Assembly (NCBI RefSeq): GCF_019679475.1
Contig: NZ_JAIEZP010000001.1
Coordinates: forward strand, 1,798,001-1,862,000
Reading direction: 5' to 3'
Source of the DNA: Hyphomonas sediminis
GTDB lineage: Bacteria > Pseudomonadota > Alphaproteobacteria > Caulobacterales > Hyphomonadaceae
DNA: 64,000 bases
The position numbers were made by a program, and so were the translations under genes. The notes beneath the pieces were generated by a model. That model had not been told where the DNA came from. It saw nothing but the letters and a program-made list of their open reading frames with translations, and ran no database searches. Of this stretch, positions 26,508-34,560 are shown in pieces (position 1 is the stretch's first letter; the number at the start of each line of letters is the position of its first letter).

Positions 26508-27089
26508 TCAGAAGGAGCGCATCCAGTAATTCATCGGATGGATGAGGTCTGGGCCGCCGGGATCGGTCGGCCAGGCGAAATCTGTGGTGATGCCGGAGAG
26601 TTTCCGGTAGCCGCGCTTTTCCCAGAAGGTGTCGAGCGGGCTGTAATCTTCCGGGCGGCGGGGATGGTCTTTCGCGCGCGCGACCGCGCAGAAGCAGGCG
26701 CGGACATAGCCGCGTTCCTGCGCATGCGCCTCGCGGGCATCGAAGAAGGCGTGGCCGAGGCTGCGGCCCCGGAAGCCGGGACGCAGGACGGACTCGCCGA
26801 AATAGAAGGTGGAGGGCAGGTCGTAGCCGGCTGCTTTCAGCGGCGCAGCGAACTTGCCATGGTGATCGTCGATCGCCGAGCCGGTGGCGCAGCCGACGAT
26901 CTGGCCGTCTTCCTCTGCGGCGACGATGAACGCGTCGCGCGCGGCGGCGAAGCTGCGCAGGTATTTCTGCTCATACTCCTCCGTGCCCGAATAAAGATAG
27001 GGGAAGGCGCTGAACACATCTATCCGCAGGCGGGCGAGCGCTGGCAGGGCCTGCTCCAGATCGGCGCCTGTAAGGGGGCGGACGATCAT
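26508..27089 (-). CDS. GNAT family N-acetyltransferase
   Basis: 193 residues. GNAT fold with motif A visible as FGESVLRPGFRGRSLGHAFFDARE (near 105-125), and a central strand FIVAAEEDGQIVGCATG. The C-terminal part (FWEKRGYRKLSGITTDF) has the usual helix and strand. It transfers an acetyl group from acetyl-CoA to an unknown amine. The start overlaps the stop of the preceding SnoaL-like gene (ATGA), so the pair is translationally coupled; the earlier in-frame ATG at 27107 is less likely for this reason. Confidence 0.86.
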   Translation of the reverse strand: MIVRPLTGADLEQALPALARLRIDVFSAFPYLYSGTEEYEQKYLRSFAAARDAFIVAAEEDGQIVGCATGSAIDDHHGKFAAPLKAAGYDLPSTFYFGESVLRPGFRGRSLGHAFFDAREAHAQERGYVRACFCAVARAKDHPRRPEDYSPLDTFWEKRGYRKLSGITTDFAWPTDPGGPDLIHPMNYWMRSF

Positions 27090-27487
27090 GAGACCTGGCG
27101 GAGCCACTCTTTGAGATTGTAATAGGTGGTGACGCGCGCGATCTCGCCATTCTTCATGTCGAAGAAGGCGCCGGCGGGCAGGCGGTAGGTCTGGCCGGTG
27201 GCTTCAGGCAGGCCGGGATCGGTTTTCTTGTAGACGCCGTTGACGATGAACTCCGCCGAGGCGCGCGTGCCGTCCGGCGAGGCCATGACCACGATGTCGG
27301 TCAGGGTCTCATCATAGCAGTCGTCCATATGGGCGATGAAGTCTGCAAAGGCGGCGCGCCCGCCGCGCTTGTCGCCCTCATTGACGAAATGATTGATGTC
27401 TTCAGCCACGCAGGCGGCCATGCCGGACCAGTCCTTGGCATTGAAGGCGGCGTAATAGCGGGCGATGAGGGCGGGGGTGTCGGTCAT
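27086..27487 (-). CDS. SnoaL/NTF2-like polyketide cyclase or ketosteroid-isomerase family protein
   Basis: 133 residues. NTF2-like cone fold: helix LIARYYAAFNAKDWSGMAACVAEDI, then NEGDKRGGRAAFADFIAHM, and strands ending in EIARVTTYYNLKEW. The size matches single-domain SnoaL-like proteins, which may isomerise, cyclise or only bind small ligands. It overlaps by four bases with both neighbours (the hydroxylase before it and the acetyltransferase after it), so the three proteins are made in coupled amounts. Confidence 0.86.
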   Translation of the reverse strand: MTDTPALIARYYAAFNAKDWSGMAACVAEDINHFVNEGDKRGGRAAFADFIAHMDDCYDETLTDIVVMASPDGTRASAEFIVNGVYKKTDPGLPEATGQTYRLPAGAFFDMKNGEIARVTTYYNLKEWLRQVS

Positions 27488-28413
27488 TTCGGTAGTCCTG
27501 GTTGCCCGGCCTGATCCGGGTGTGCCTCTACATACGCCTGTTTCAACTCGATGGAACGCGAATGCGCACCTTGCGGGCTCCAGCCAGGGGCATTGACCGC
27601 GCGGCCGACCCAGCGCCACGGGCGCAGCCCATCCTTTGCGCAATCGCGCAGCAGGCCGCCAAACTCATGGAAGGCGATGGTGAAGGGATTGTAGGTCGAG
27701 AGTTGTTTGACGATGCCGTAGCTTGGCTTGTCGTCTTCCCGCTCGGGCACGAAAGTGCCGAACATCTTGTCCCAGATGATGAAGACGCCGGCATAGTTGG
27801 TATCGAGATAGCGCGGATTGGTGGCGTGGTGGACCCGGTGGTGGGAGGGCGTGTTCATCACCGCCTCGAACCAGCGGGGCATCTGGCCGACCGCTTCGGT
27901 GTGAATCCAGAACTGGTAGATGAGGTTCAGCCCGCCCACGAGGGCCAGCACATAGGGGTGGAAGCCCAGCCAGACGAGCGGCAGGCCGACGAGGATGAGC
28001 CCCGTGAACGGCCCGAACCATGGCTGACGCAGCGCGGTGGTGAGATTGTAGTGCTGCGAGGAATGATGGGTGACGTGCTCCATCCAGAACCAGCGCATCC
28101 GGTGGGCGAAGCGGTGTTTCCAGTAATAGACGAGATCGTAGAGCACGAAGCAGAGTGCGAAACTCCACCAGGTGAGCGGTAGGGTCGTGACCCGGTAGGG
28201 CCAGGCGAGCATCATCATCCAGAGGGCGACGGCGCCTGTCAGCGTGTTGACCACCACATTGCCGACGCCCATGGCCATGGAGGCCAGCGCGTCGCGCGTT
28301 TCGTAGCGGCCTTTGGCGTGGCCGGTTTTTACCGCCCACCATTCCCACGCCACCGACGCCACGAAGAAGGGCGCGGCGAGGGCGGTGACATCCGGGAAAG
28401 GCGTGAACTCCAT
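27484..28413 (-). CDS. sterol desaturase / fatty-acid hydroxylase family membrane protein
   Basis: 309 residues with about four membrane segments in the first half and another around residues 150-170. The eight-histidine di-iron set is complete: HRFAH (near 100), HVTHHSSQHYN (near 113), HRVHH (near 193) and a distal HTE. It uses O2 and a di-iron centre to hydroxylate or desaturate a lipid-type substrate. It starts 14 bases after the amidohydrolase stop and overlaps the SnoaL-like gene. Substrate not identifiable. Confidence 0.92.
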   Translation of the reverse strand: MEFTPFPDVTALAAPFFVASVAWEWWAVKTGHAKGRYETRDALASMAMGVGNVVVNTLTGAVALWMMMLAWPYRVTTLPLTWWSFALCFVLYDLVYYWKHRFAHRMRWFWMEHVTHHSSQHYNLTTALRQPWFGPFTGLILVGLPLVWLGFHPYVLALVGGLNLIYQFWIHTEAVGQMPRWFEAVMNTPSHHRVHHATNPRYLDTNYAGVFIIWDKMFGTFVPEREDDKPSYGIVKQLSTYNPFTIAFHEFGGLLRDCAKDGLRPWRWVGRAVNAPGWSPQGAHSRSIELKQAYVEAHPDQAGQPGLPK

Positions 28414-28427
28414 GTGGGGCGGATACC

Positions 28428-29729
28428 TCAGAAGGCGGCGGCCTGGGCCACGCCGCCCTGCTTGTAGACGACGCCGCCCTTCATCACGAAGTCGACATCG
28501 GCGAGGACTTCCATATCGGCGAGGGGATCGCTGGAGACGGCGACGAAATCCGCCATGCAGCCGACATCGCCGCAGCCAACTTCGCCGGATTTGCCAAGCG
28601 CTTCGGCGGCGAGCGAGGTGCCGGCCTGCAGGGCCTGCATCGGTGTCATGCCGAAGGTGACCATGCGGGAGAACTGGTTGCCATTGAGGCCATGGGGATA
28701 GACGCCGGCATCGGAGCCGAAGACGACCTTGGCGCCGGACTTCACCGCCGCCGTGAAGCTCGCCCGCTGGCGCGCGGAGATGGAACGCTCCTTGGCGAGG
28801 GATTCTTCGAGGAGGCCATTCTTGGCGCCTTCGGAGAGGATGTATTCGGTGTTGTAGATGTCCATCGACAGGAAGGTGCCGTGTTCGACGGCTAGGTCGA
28901 TGGTGGCCTGGTCCATGATCGAGCCATGCTCTACCGTATCAACGCCGGCGATGATGGCGTTGCGGATGCCGATGGTGCCGTGAGCGTGGCTGGCGACCTT
29001 GAGGCCGCGGGCGTGGGCCTCTTCCACGATGGCTTCCAGCTCCTCGATCGTGCCCTGGGCGGCGCCGAGCGCTGTGCCCTTGGAGAGGACGCCGCCGGTG
29101 GAGCAGGTCTTGATCAGGTCCACCCCGTATTTGATGTTCTGGCGGACCTTGGCGCGCATTTCCCACGGGCCATCCGCAACGGCCTCGCCCTTGAGGCGGT
29201 GTTCGGAGGGCAGAAGGTTGATATCCGAGCAATGGCCGCCGGTGATGCCGACGGGCGGGCCGGAGACGAGCAGGCGGGGGCCGGGGATTTCACCCTCATT
29301 GATGGCTTCGCGCAGGGCGACATCGCCATAGCTTTCGGCGCCTAGATTGCGGACCGTGGTGAAGCCGGCCAGCAGCGTCTTGCGAGCATTCTTCACGCCC
29401 TTGATGGCCATGCGCTCGTCCGAGAGGCTGAGGGCGTAGTAGGGGCCATCCTCAGCGTCGCTGGTGAGGTGGACGTGCATGTCGATGAAGCCGGGCATGA
29501 GATATGCTTGGCCGAGATCAACCGTGCGGGCACCCTTGGGGGCCTTCAGGCTGGACTTGGTGCCGCGCTTGGCGACGGCGCCATCCTCGATGACGAAGGC
29601 GGCGTCGCGCACCGTTTCGCCGGAGACCGGATCAATGAAGCGGCCAGCGGTCAGGTAGACCGTTTCGGCAGAGGCGGCGCCAGCGGCCAGGAGGGCGGCG
29701 GTGGCCAGGGCGAGGGTCCGGGAGAACAT
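28428..29729 (-). CDS. secreted amidohydrolase family protein
   Basis: 433 residues with a cleavable signal peptide (ALLAAGAASA). Metal-dependent hydrolase fold: HxH in PGFIDMHVHL (near 85), the carboxylated-Lys site in IKTCSTGGV (near 210), His in KVASHAHG (near 245), His in TVEHGS, and the metal Asp in VFGSDAGVYPHG (near 345). This corresponds to the imidazolonepropionase-like/prolidase-type subgroup with two metals. Exported, so it should act in the periplasm. It begins the operon that runs down to 24802. Confidence 0.9.
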   Translation of the reverse strand: MFSRTLALATAALLAAGAASAETVYLTAGRFIDPVSGETVRDAAFVIEDGAVAKRGTKSSLKAPKGARTVDLGQAYLMPGFIDMHVHLTSDAEDGPYYALSLSDERMAIKGVKNARKTLLAGFTTVRNLGAESYGDVALREAINEGEIPGPRLLVSGPPVGITGGHCSDINLLPSEHRLKGEAVADGPWEMRAKVRQNIKYGVDLIKTCSTGGVLSKGTALGAAQGTIEELEAIVEEAHARGLKVASHAHGTIGIRNAIIAGVDTVEHGSIMDQATIDLAVEHGTFLSMDIYNTEYILSEGAKNGLLEESLAKERSISARQRASFTAAVKSGAKVVFGSDAGVYPHGLNGNQFSRMVTFGMTPMQALQAGTSLAAEALGKSGEVGCGDVGCMADFVAVSSDPLADMEVLADVDFVMKGGVVYKQGGVAQAAAF

Positions 29730-29880
29730 GGGGCGGTCAGCTCCTTGAAAAATGCGTCATGCTTTGTGCCTGTTGTGGGGCGTGGCTGGCCGCCGCGTCA
29801 AGCATTGCGGCGCGCTTGACGAACGTAGCGGAAAGCGCCCTCTTTCGAAGGCTGAAACAAATCACTGGAGGATAATGACC

Positions 29881-30789
29881 ATGGCCCGTCCCAAGGAATT
29901 CAAGGAAATCATTCTGGATATCGAGGACGGCATCGCCACGCTGACCCTCCACCGCCCCGACAACATGAACGCTTTCACCGGCACCATGATGTACGAAATG
30001 ATTGAAGCCTTCGACATCACCGACGCGAATGATGACGTGAAGGTGGTGATCGTGACCGGGCATGGCGACCGCGCCTTCTGCGCCGGGGCCGATCTTTCGG
30101 CCGGCGCCAAGACCTTCGACTATGACGCCCGCGCCGGCGATGGCGAGAAGGGCCGCACCGAATCGGTCGACATTCAGCGCGATGGCGGCGGCCGCGTGAC
30201 CCTGCGCATCTTCGAGAGCCTGAAGCCCGTGATCGGCGCCATCAACGGCGCAGCGGTCGGCATCGGCGTGACCATGCAGCTGCCGATGGACATTCGCATC
30301 GCCTCCGACAAGGCGCGCTTCGGCTTCGTGTTCAACCGCCGGGGCATCAACCCGGAGGCGGCGTCCAGCTGGTTCCTGCCGCGCCTTGTGGGCATCCAGC
30401 AGGCGCTGGAATGGTGCTATACCGGCCGTGTGTTCCCGGCCGACGAAGCGCTGAAAGGTGGCCTCGTTGCCCGCGTTGTTCCGCATGCTGACCTGATGAC
30501 CGTGGCCCGCGAACTGGCCAAGGAAATCGCCGACAACACGGCGCCGGTTTCCAACGCCCTGACGCGCCAGATGATGTGGCGCATGCTGGGCGCAAGCCAT
30601 CCGATGGAAGCCCACATTGTGGACTCCGCGGCCATCTACACGCGCGGCAAGACGCCGGACGCCAAGGAAGGCGTGATGAGCTTCCTGGAGAAGCGCACGC
30701 CGACCTATCCGGTGAAAGTATCCGACGGGATGCCGGGCTTCTTCCCCTGGTGGGACGAGCCGGAATTCGAGTGGATCGGCAACAAGTGA
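29881..30789 (+). CDS. enoyl-CoA hydratase/isomerase (crotonase) family protein
   Basis: 302 residues. Crotonase fold with HRPDNMNAFTG near the N-terminus, the oxyanion GDRAFCAGADLS (near 65), and the second glycine motif in INGAAVGIGVTMQLPMDIR (near 120). Residues 85-105 (ARAGDGEKGRTESV) are an insertion unusual for short crotonases. Start at 29881 has a 9-base spacing from GGAGG (29867-29871); the ATG at 29875 is too close to it. The reaction may be hydration, isomerisation or CoA-thioester cleavage. It diverges from the amidohydrolase operon. Confidence 0.88.
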   Translation: MARPKEFKEIILDIEDGIATLTLHRPDNMNAFTGTMMYEMIEAFDITDANDDVKVVIVTGHGDRAFCAGADLSAGAKTFDYDARAGDGEKGRTESVDIQRDGGGRVTLRIFESLKPVIGAINGAAVGIGVTMQLPMDIRIASDKARFGFVFNRRGINPEAASSWFLPRLVGIQQALEWCYTGRVFPADEALKGGLVARVVPHADLMTVARELAKEIADNTAPVSNALTRQMMWRMLGASHPMEAHIVDSAAIYTRGKTPDAKEGVMSFLEKRTPTYPVKVSDGMPGFFPWWDEPEFEWIGNK

Positions 30790-30816
30790 TTTTGATAGGC
30801 GAGGGGCGATAAGGCC

Positions 30817-31302
30817 ATGCAGACATTATTGCCTCTCGCCGCTGAAATCGGCGGCATCCTGAAGGCCCGGCGGGAGACTGTCGGGATTTCGGAATCTTCC
30901 GCTGGCGGACTGATCTCGGCGGCGTTGCTGGCGGCGCCGGGAGCCTCCCGCTACTACCGGGGCGGGGGCGTGATCTATACGCCGCAAGCCTTCCGGGGCC
31001 TGCTGGGATTTACCCGCGAAGACCTGGGCGACAAGCGCTCTTCCACCGAGCCATACGCCAGGATGCTGGCGGGCCGTATCCGCGAGCTGCTGGATGCTGA
31101 CTGGGGCCTGTGTGAAACCGGCGCTTCCGGCCCGACGGGGAACATGTATGGCGACGATGCCGGGCACACCTGCGTGGCGCTGGCCGGGCCGAACGGCTTC
31201 CTGATTTCACGCACGCTGGAAACGGGGATTCCCGACCGCGAGGCGAATATGCGCCTGTTTGCGGCAGAGGCGCTGGACCTGCTGCGCGGCGGGCTGGGAT
31301 AA
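30817..31302 (+). CDS. CinA C-terminal-type nicotinamide-nucleotide amidohydrolase (PncC-like)
   Basis: 161 residues, the stand-alone CinA C-terminal domain. It has GISESSAGGLISAALLAAPGAS, GGGVIYTPQAFRGLLGF and ETGASGPTGN, the usual three motifs with the nucleophile serine. PncC converts NMN to nicotinic-acid mononucleotide and ammonia, recycling NAD. It follows the crotonase after 27 bases and may be cotranscribed. The N-terminal CinA half is absent, which is normal for PncC. Confidence 0.88.
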   Translation: MQTLLPLAAEIGGILKARRETVGISESSAGGLISAALLAAPGASRYYRGGGVIYTPQAFRGLLGFTREDLGDKRSSTEPYARMLAGRIRELLDADWGLCETGASGPTGNMYGDDAGHTCVALAGPNGFLISRTLETGIPDREANMRLFAAEALDLLRGGLG

Positions 31303-31314
31303 TTGCCTCCACGT

Positions 31315-31433
31315 TCGTCACCCTCGATGCGCGCAAGCGTATCTGAGGGCCCATCTCCGGCGACTTCAACGGTATGAAGCGGAGAGGGCGGAAGCTGGGC
31401 CCTCAGATGGCCTTTGGCCATCGAGGGTGACGA
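31315..31433. repeat. 119-bp palindromic interspersed element, copy 1
   Basis: Begins TCGTCACCCTCGATG and ends with CATCGAGGGTGACGA; the outer arms (about 15 bp) are exact inverted repeats. The next parts, ATCTGAGGGCCCA and TGGGCCCTCAGAT, also pair. Copies of exactly the same length are at 54232-54350 and 56220-56338. It lies between pncC and the convergent dnaB. Confidence 0.9.
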
Positions 31434-31470
31434 GAGATGGGGGTGTGCGGAAGATAACTGAAGGGGGGGG

Positions 31471-32961
31471 CTACTCGAACACATCTTCGCCCATGCGGGA
31501 TTTGTCGAGGTCTCCGAAGCGTGTGACGTTGGAGTCGAAGGCGAGCTTGACGGTGCCGATGGGGCCGTGACGCTGCTTGGAGACGATGACTTCGGCGGTG
31601 CCGTAGACCTGGTCCATGCGCGTGCGCCAGGCTTTCCATTTATCGTTCGATGACGGATCGTTCGGATCGGCGGCAGGCTCTGTCCGCGCAAGATAATATT
31701 CCTCACGGAACACGAACATCACGATGTCGGCGTCCTGCTCGATCGAGCCGGATTCGCGCAGGTCCGAGAGCTGCGGGCGCTTGTCGTCGCGCTGTTCGAC
31801 GGCGCGCGAGAGCTGGGACAGGGCGACGATGGGGACGTTGAGATCCTTCGCCAGCGCTTTCAGGGCGGTAGTGATCTGGGTCACCTCCTGGACGCGGTTT
31901 GCCTGGCCGCCGGAATTGGACACGGTGATCAGCTGCAGATAGTCGATCACGATCATGTCGAGGCCGACCGAGCGCTGAAGGCGGCGCGAACGGGCCGTCA
32001 GCTCACTGATGGAAATTCCGCCTGTATCGTCGATGAAGAGCGGCAGGTTCTGGAGTTCGGACGTGGCTTCGACGAGCTGTTCAAAGTCGGCCTTGGTGAG
32101 ATCGCCCTGGCGGATGCGGTGGGCGTTGATGCCGGTGCGCTCGGCGAGAATACGCGTGGCGAGCTGCTCGTTCGACATCTCGAGCGAGAAGAAGGCGACG
32201 ATGGCGCCATCAATTGTTTTCTTCGCGCCGTCATCCTGCACTTCGTATTTGTAGGCGGCTGCGGCGTTGTAGGCGATGTTGGTGGCGAGCGAGGTTTTTC
32301 CCATCGACGGACGGCCGGCGAGGATCAGAAGGTCGGACCGGTGGAAGCCGCCTAGCTGGCTGTCGAGATCGCGCAGGCCGGTGGGGATACCGGCGATCTT
32401 GCCGCCGCGCTTGAAGGCGGCTTCGGCGGTGACGAGCGAATCGGCGAGGGCTTCGGCGAAGCTGGAGAAGCCGCGTTCGGCGCTGCCGCGCTCGGCAAGA
32501 TCGAACAGGGCGCGCTCGGCCTTGTTGATGAGGACCGAGCCGGTATCGTCTGGCTCCGGCGTCAGCGCGGTGGACTGGATCGTGCCGCCGACATTGATGA
32601 GTTCGCGGCGGATGGCGAGGTCGCGGATGATGCGCGCATAGTCCTTCACCTCCGGGCCGAAGGCGGCGGCGTCCAGCAGGTCAACCAGGTATTTGGCGCC
32701 GCCGATCTCGGCGAGCTTTTCGCGCTGCTCGAAATATTCGCGCAGGGTGACGCCGTCGGCCACGCGGCCGAGCTGGATCATCGAAGCGGCGACGGAATAG
32801 AGTTCCTGGTGGGCCGGGGCATAGAAATCGCCCGGCGTGAGGATGTCGGCGATGAACTGATAGACGTTGTTGTCGAACAGGATGGCGCCGAGCACGGCGG
32901 CTTCGGCCGCGAGATTGTTGGGCGGCGCAAGTGACGCTTTTGCTGGCTTTTGCTCAGTCAT
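31471..32961 (-). CDS. dnaB: replicative DNA helicase DnaB
   Basis: 496 residues. N-terminal DnaB domain (NNLAAEAAVLGAILFDN), linker region, and RecA-like motor with Walker A GRPSMGKTSLATNIA (near 220), Walker B region DMIVIDYLQLI (near 340) and LRESGSIEQDADIVMFV. It unwinds DNA at the replication fork as a hexamer. There is no intein. It lies next to the ribosomal protein genes rplI-rpsR-rpsF, a common alphaproteobacterial order. Confidence 0.98.
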   Translation of the reverse strand: MTEQKPAKASLAPPNNLAAEAAVLGAILFDNNVYQFIADILTPGDFYAPAHQELYSVAASMIQLGRVADGVTLREYFEQREKLAEIGGAKYLVDLLDAAAFGPEVKDYARIIRDLAIRRELINVGGTIQSTALTPEPDDTGSVLINKAERALFDLAERGSAERGFSSFAEALADSLVTAEAAFKRGGKIAGIPTGLRDLDSQLGGFHRSDLLILAGRPSMGKTSLATNIAYNAAAAYKYEVQDDGAKKTIDGAIVAFFSLEMSNEQLATRILAERTGINAHRIRQGDLTKADFEQLVEATSELQNLPLFIDDTGGISISELTARSRRLQRSVGLDMIVIDYLQLITVSNSGGQANRVQEVTQITTALKALAKDLNVPIVALSQLSRAVEQRDDKRPQLSDLRESGSIEQDADIVMFVFREEYYLARTEPAADPNDPSSNDKWKAWRTRMDQVYGTAEVIVSKQRHGPIGTVKLAFDSNVTRFGDLDKSRMGEDVFE

Positions 32962-32994
32962 CGAGACCCCCGTCGCGCGAAACGTTTACTATAG

Positions 32995-33007
32995 CGAACC
33001 CGGTTCG
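32995..33007. promoter_or_regulatory. 13-bp palindrome at the dnaB promoter
   Basis: CGAACC-C-GGTTCG is a perfect palindrome 34 bases upstream of the dnaB start. On the minus strand it runs straight into CTATAGTA, a good -10 box, so a repressor or activator bound here would affect dnaB transcription. No regulator is known from the sequence. Confidence 0.45.
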
Positions 33008-33077
33008 TTTTGCGACTCGGCTGCGCATCTTGGCCGGGGGAAATTCTGGGGAAGGCCGCTCCTTGAGCGGAATCAAA

Positions 33078-33103
33078 AACGGCGGCCCGTGAGAGCCGCC
33101 GTT
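33078..33103 (-). terminator. terminator of the rpsF-rpsR-rplI operon
   Basis: Stem AACGGCGGC / GCCGCCGTT (33078-33086 and 33095-33103). On the minus strand it is followed by TTTTTGATT. It lies 29 bases after the rplI stop. Confidence 0.92.
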
Positions 33104-33132
33104 CTGATTTGTATGCCTGAAGGCGAGGAAGA

Positions 33133-33717
33133 TTACTCTTCTTCGCCGCCCAGTTCTGCGCGTTCGGCAGCAGCGGCAGCGAGTTCGCTGGCTTGCTCGT
33201 CGGCGAGGGCCTGGTTGGCAGCCTGGAGCGAGGCGACGATGTCTTCGCCTTTTTCCTGACGCTCGGCTTCTTCAGCCGAACGGGCCACGTTGACCTGAAC
33301 CTTCACGCTGACTTCAGCATGCAGGCGGACCGAGACTTCGGAGAGGCCGATAGCCTTGATCGGCTTGTCGAGGCGAACCGCAGCGCGGTCGACCTTGTAG
33401 CCGGCGGCTTCTGCAGCTTCTGCCACGTCGCGGGCCGAGACCGATCCGTACAGCTGGCCGGTTTCGCCAGCCTGGCGGATGAGCACGAAGGTTGCGCCTT
33501 CGAGCTTTTCTGCTTCGGTCTGGGCCGATTCACGGGCAGCGGCGTTGCGGGCTTCGATGACTTCACGCTCGACTTCGAACCGCTTGCGGTTCCGGTCGTT
33601 GGCGATGAGAGCCTTGCCCTGCGGGATGAGGAAGTTACGGGCGAAGCCGTTCTTCACATTCACTTCGTCGCCGATTTTGCCGAGGCGTTCGATACGCTCA
33701 AGGAGGATGACTTGCAT
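33133..33717 (-). CDS. rplI: 50S ribosomal protein L9
   Basis: 194 residues. The N-domain MQVILLERIERLGKIGDEVNVKNGFARNFLIPQGKA is unmistakable, followed by the connecting helix and the C-domain (GQLYGSVSARDVAEAAEAAG). The tail from about residue 150 (EAERQEKGEDIVASLQAANQ) is an alphaproteobacterial acidic extension, making it longer than the 149 residues of E. coli L9. It follows rpsR after 12 bases. Confidence 0.97.
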   Translation of the reverse strand: MQVILLERIERLGKIGDEVNVKNGFARNFLIPQGKALIANDRNRKRFEVEREVIEARNAAARESAQTEAEKLEGATFVLIRQAGETGQLYGSVSARDVAEAAEAAGYKVDRAAVRLDKPIKAIGLSEVSVRLHAEVSVKVQVNVARSAEEAERQEKGEDIVASLQAANQALADEQASELAAAAAERAELGGEEE

Positions 33718-33729
33718 TGGGGCCTCTCC

Positions 33730-33987
33730 TTACTTCACTTCGAACGGCAGCAGGGCCAGCATGCGGGCGCGTTTGATCGCCTGAGCAAGCTTGCGCTGGT
33801 TCTTGAGGTTCACGGCAGTGATGCGGCTCGGAACGATCTTCCCTTTTTCAGAGATGTAACGCTGGAGCAGCTTCACGTCTTTGTAGTCGATTTCCTGCGC
33901 GTTCTGACCGGTGAACGGATCGACCTTGCGGCGGCGACCGAACGGGCGGCGGGCAGGAATGTTCGTGATGTTGATTTTTTGTGCCAT
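33730..33987 (-). CDS. rpsR: 30S ribosomal protein S18
   Basis: 85 residues. Contains [22 protein letters not shown] and the basic C-terminal helix [16 protein letters not shown], the signature of S18. It binds S6 in the 30S platform, matching the gene order rpsF-rpsR. Spacing to rpsF is 18 bases. Confidence 0.97.
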   Translation of the reverse strand: MAQKINITNIPARRPFGRRRKVDPFTGQNAQEIDYKDVKLLQRYISEKGKIVPSRITAVNLKNQRKLAQAIKRARMLALLPFEVK

Positions 33988-34005
33988 GTGTCTGCTTCCT
34001 TCCCG

Positions 34006-34347
34006 TTAGTCGCGCGGACGGCGTTCTTTGCGCGACAGAACCGGCGAAGGCTCGTCGCTCAGCGTTTCAACGCGGACGGTCATGTAGCGCATCACGTCCT
34101 CGGAAAGGCGCTGACGGCGCTCGAGTTCGTGGATGGCTTCGGCAGGCGCGTCGATGTTGAGCAGCGAGTAGTGACCCTTACGCTGTTTCTTGATCGGGTA
34201 AGCGAGGCTGCGAAGGCCCCAGTATTCGGTCTTGCCGACCGTTGCGCCTTTTTCCGTGAGGAAGGTGGTCATCTCTTCAACGAAAGATTCAACCTGGGCG
34301 GGCGAGATGTCAGGCCGTGTGATCACGACATGCTCGTATAGTGCCAT
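34006..34347 (-). CDS. rpsF: 30S ribosomal protein S6
   Basis: 113 residues. MALYEHVVITRPDISPAQVESFVE at the N-terminus, KTEYWGLRSLAYPIKKQRKGHYSL in the core. The frame continues upstream to 34380 but MALYEH is the universal S6 start. It heads the operon rpsF-rpsR-rplI. The 213 bases before it, shared with the divergent fabD, hold promoters for both. Confidence 0.97.
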   Translation of the reverse strand: MALYEHVVITRPDISPAQVESFVEEMTTFLTEKGATVGKTEYWGLRSLAYPIKKQRKGHYSLLNIDAPAEAIHELERRQRLSEDVMRYMTVRVETLSDEPSPVLSRKERRPRD

Positions 34348-34560
34348 GTTTTCATTCCCAAAATTATGAAGATGCGGCACTGGGGAGCGGGAAACTCTTC
34401 CAGTGATGGCCCCTCATTCTCCGGCTCATTCCGGATAGTCGAGGACCGCACCTTGCTGTGAAGAGGCGCTCTTAAGCCCATCCTTGTGGAAAATTCAAGC
34501 GCTTGCGTGCGCGGGACACGCGCTTTAGGCACGCCGGAAAACAAGGGAGACAGGGTAAAC

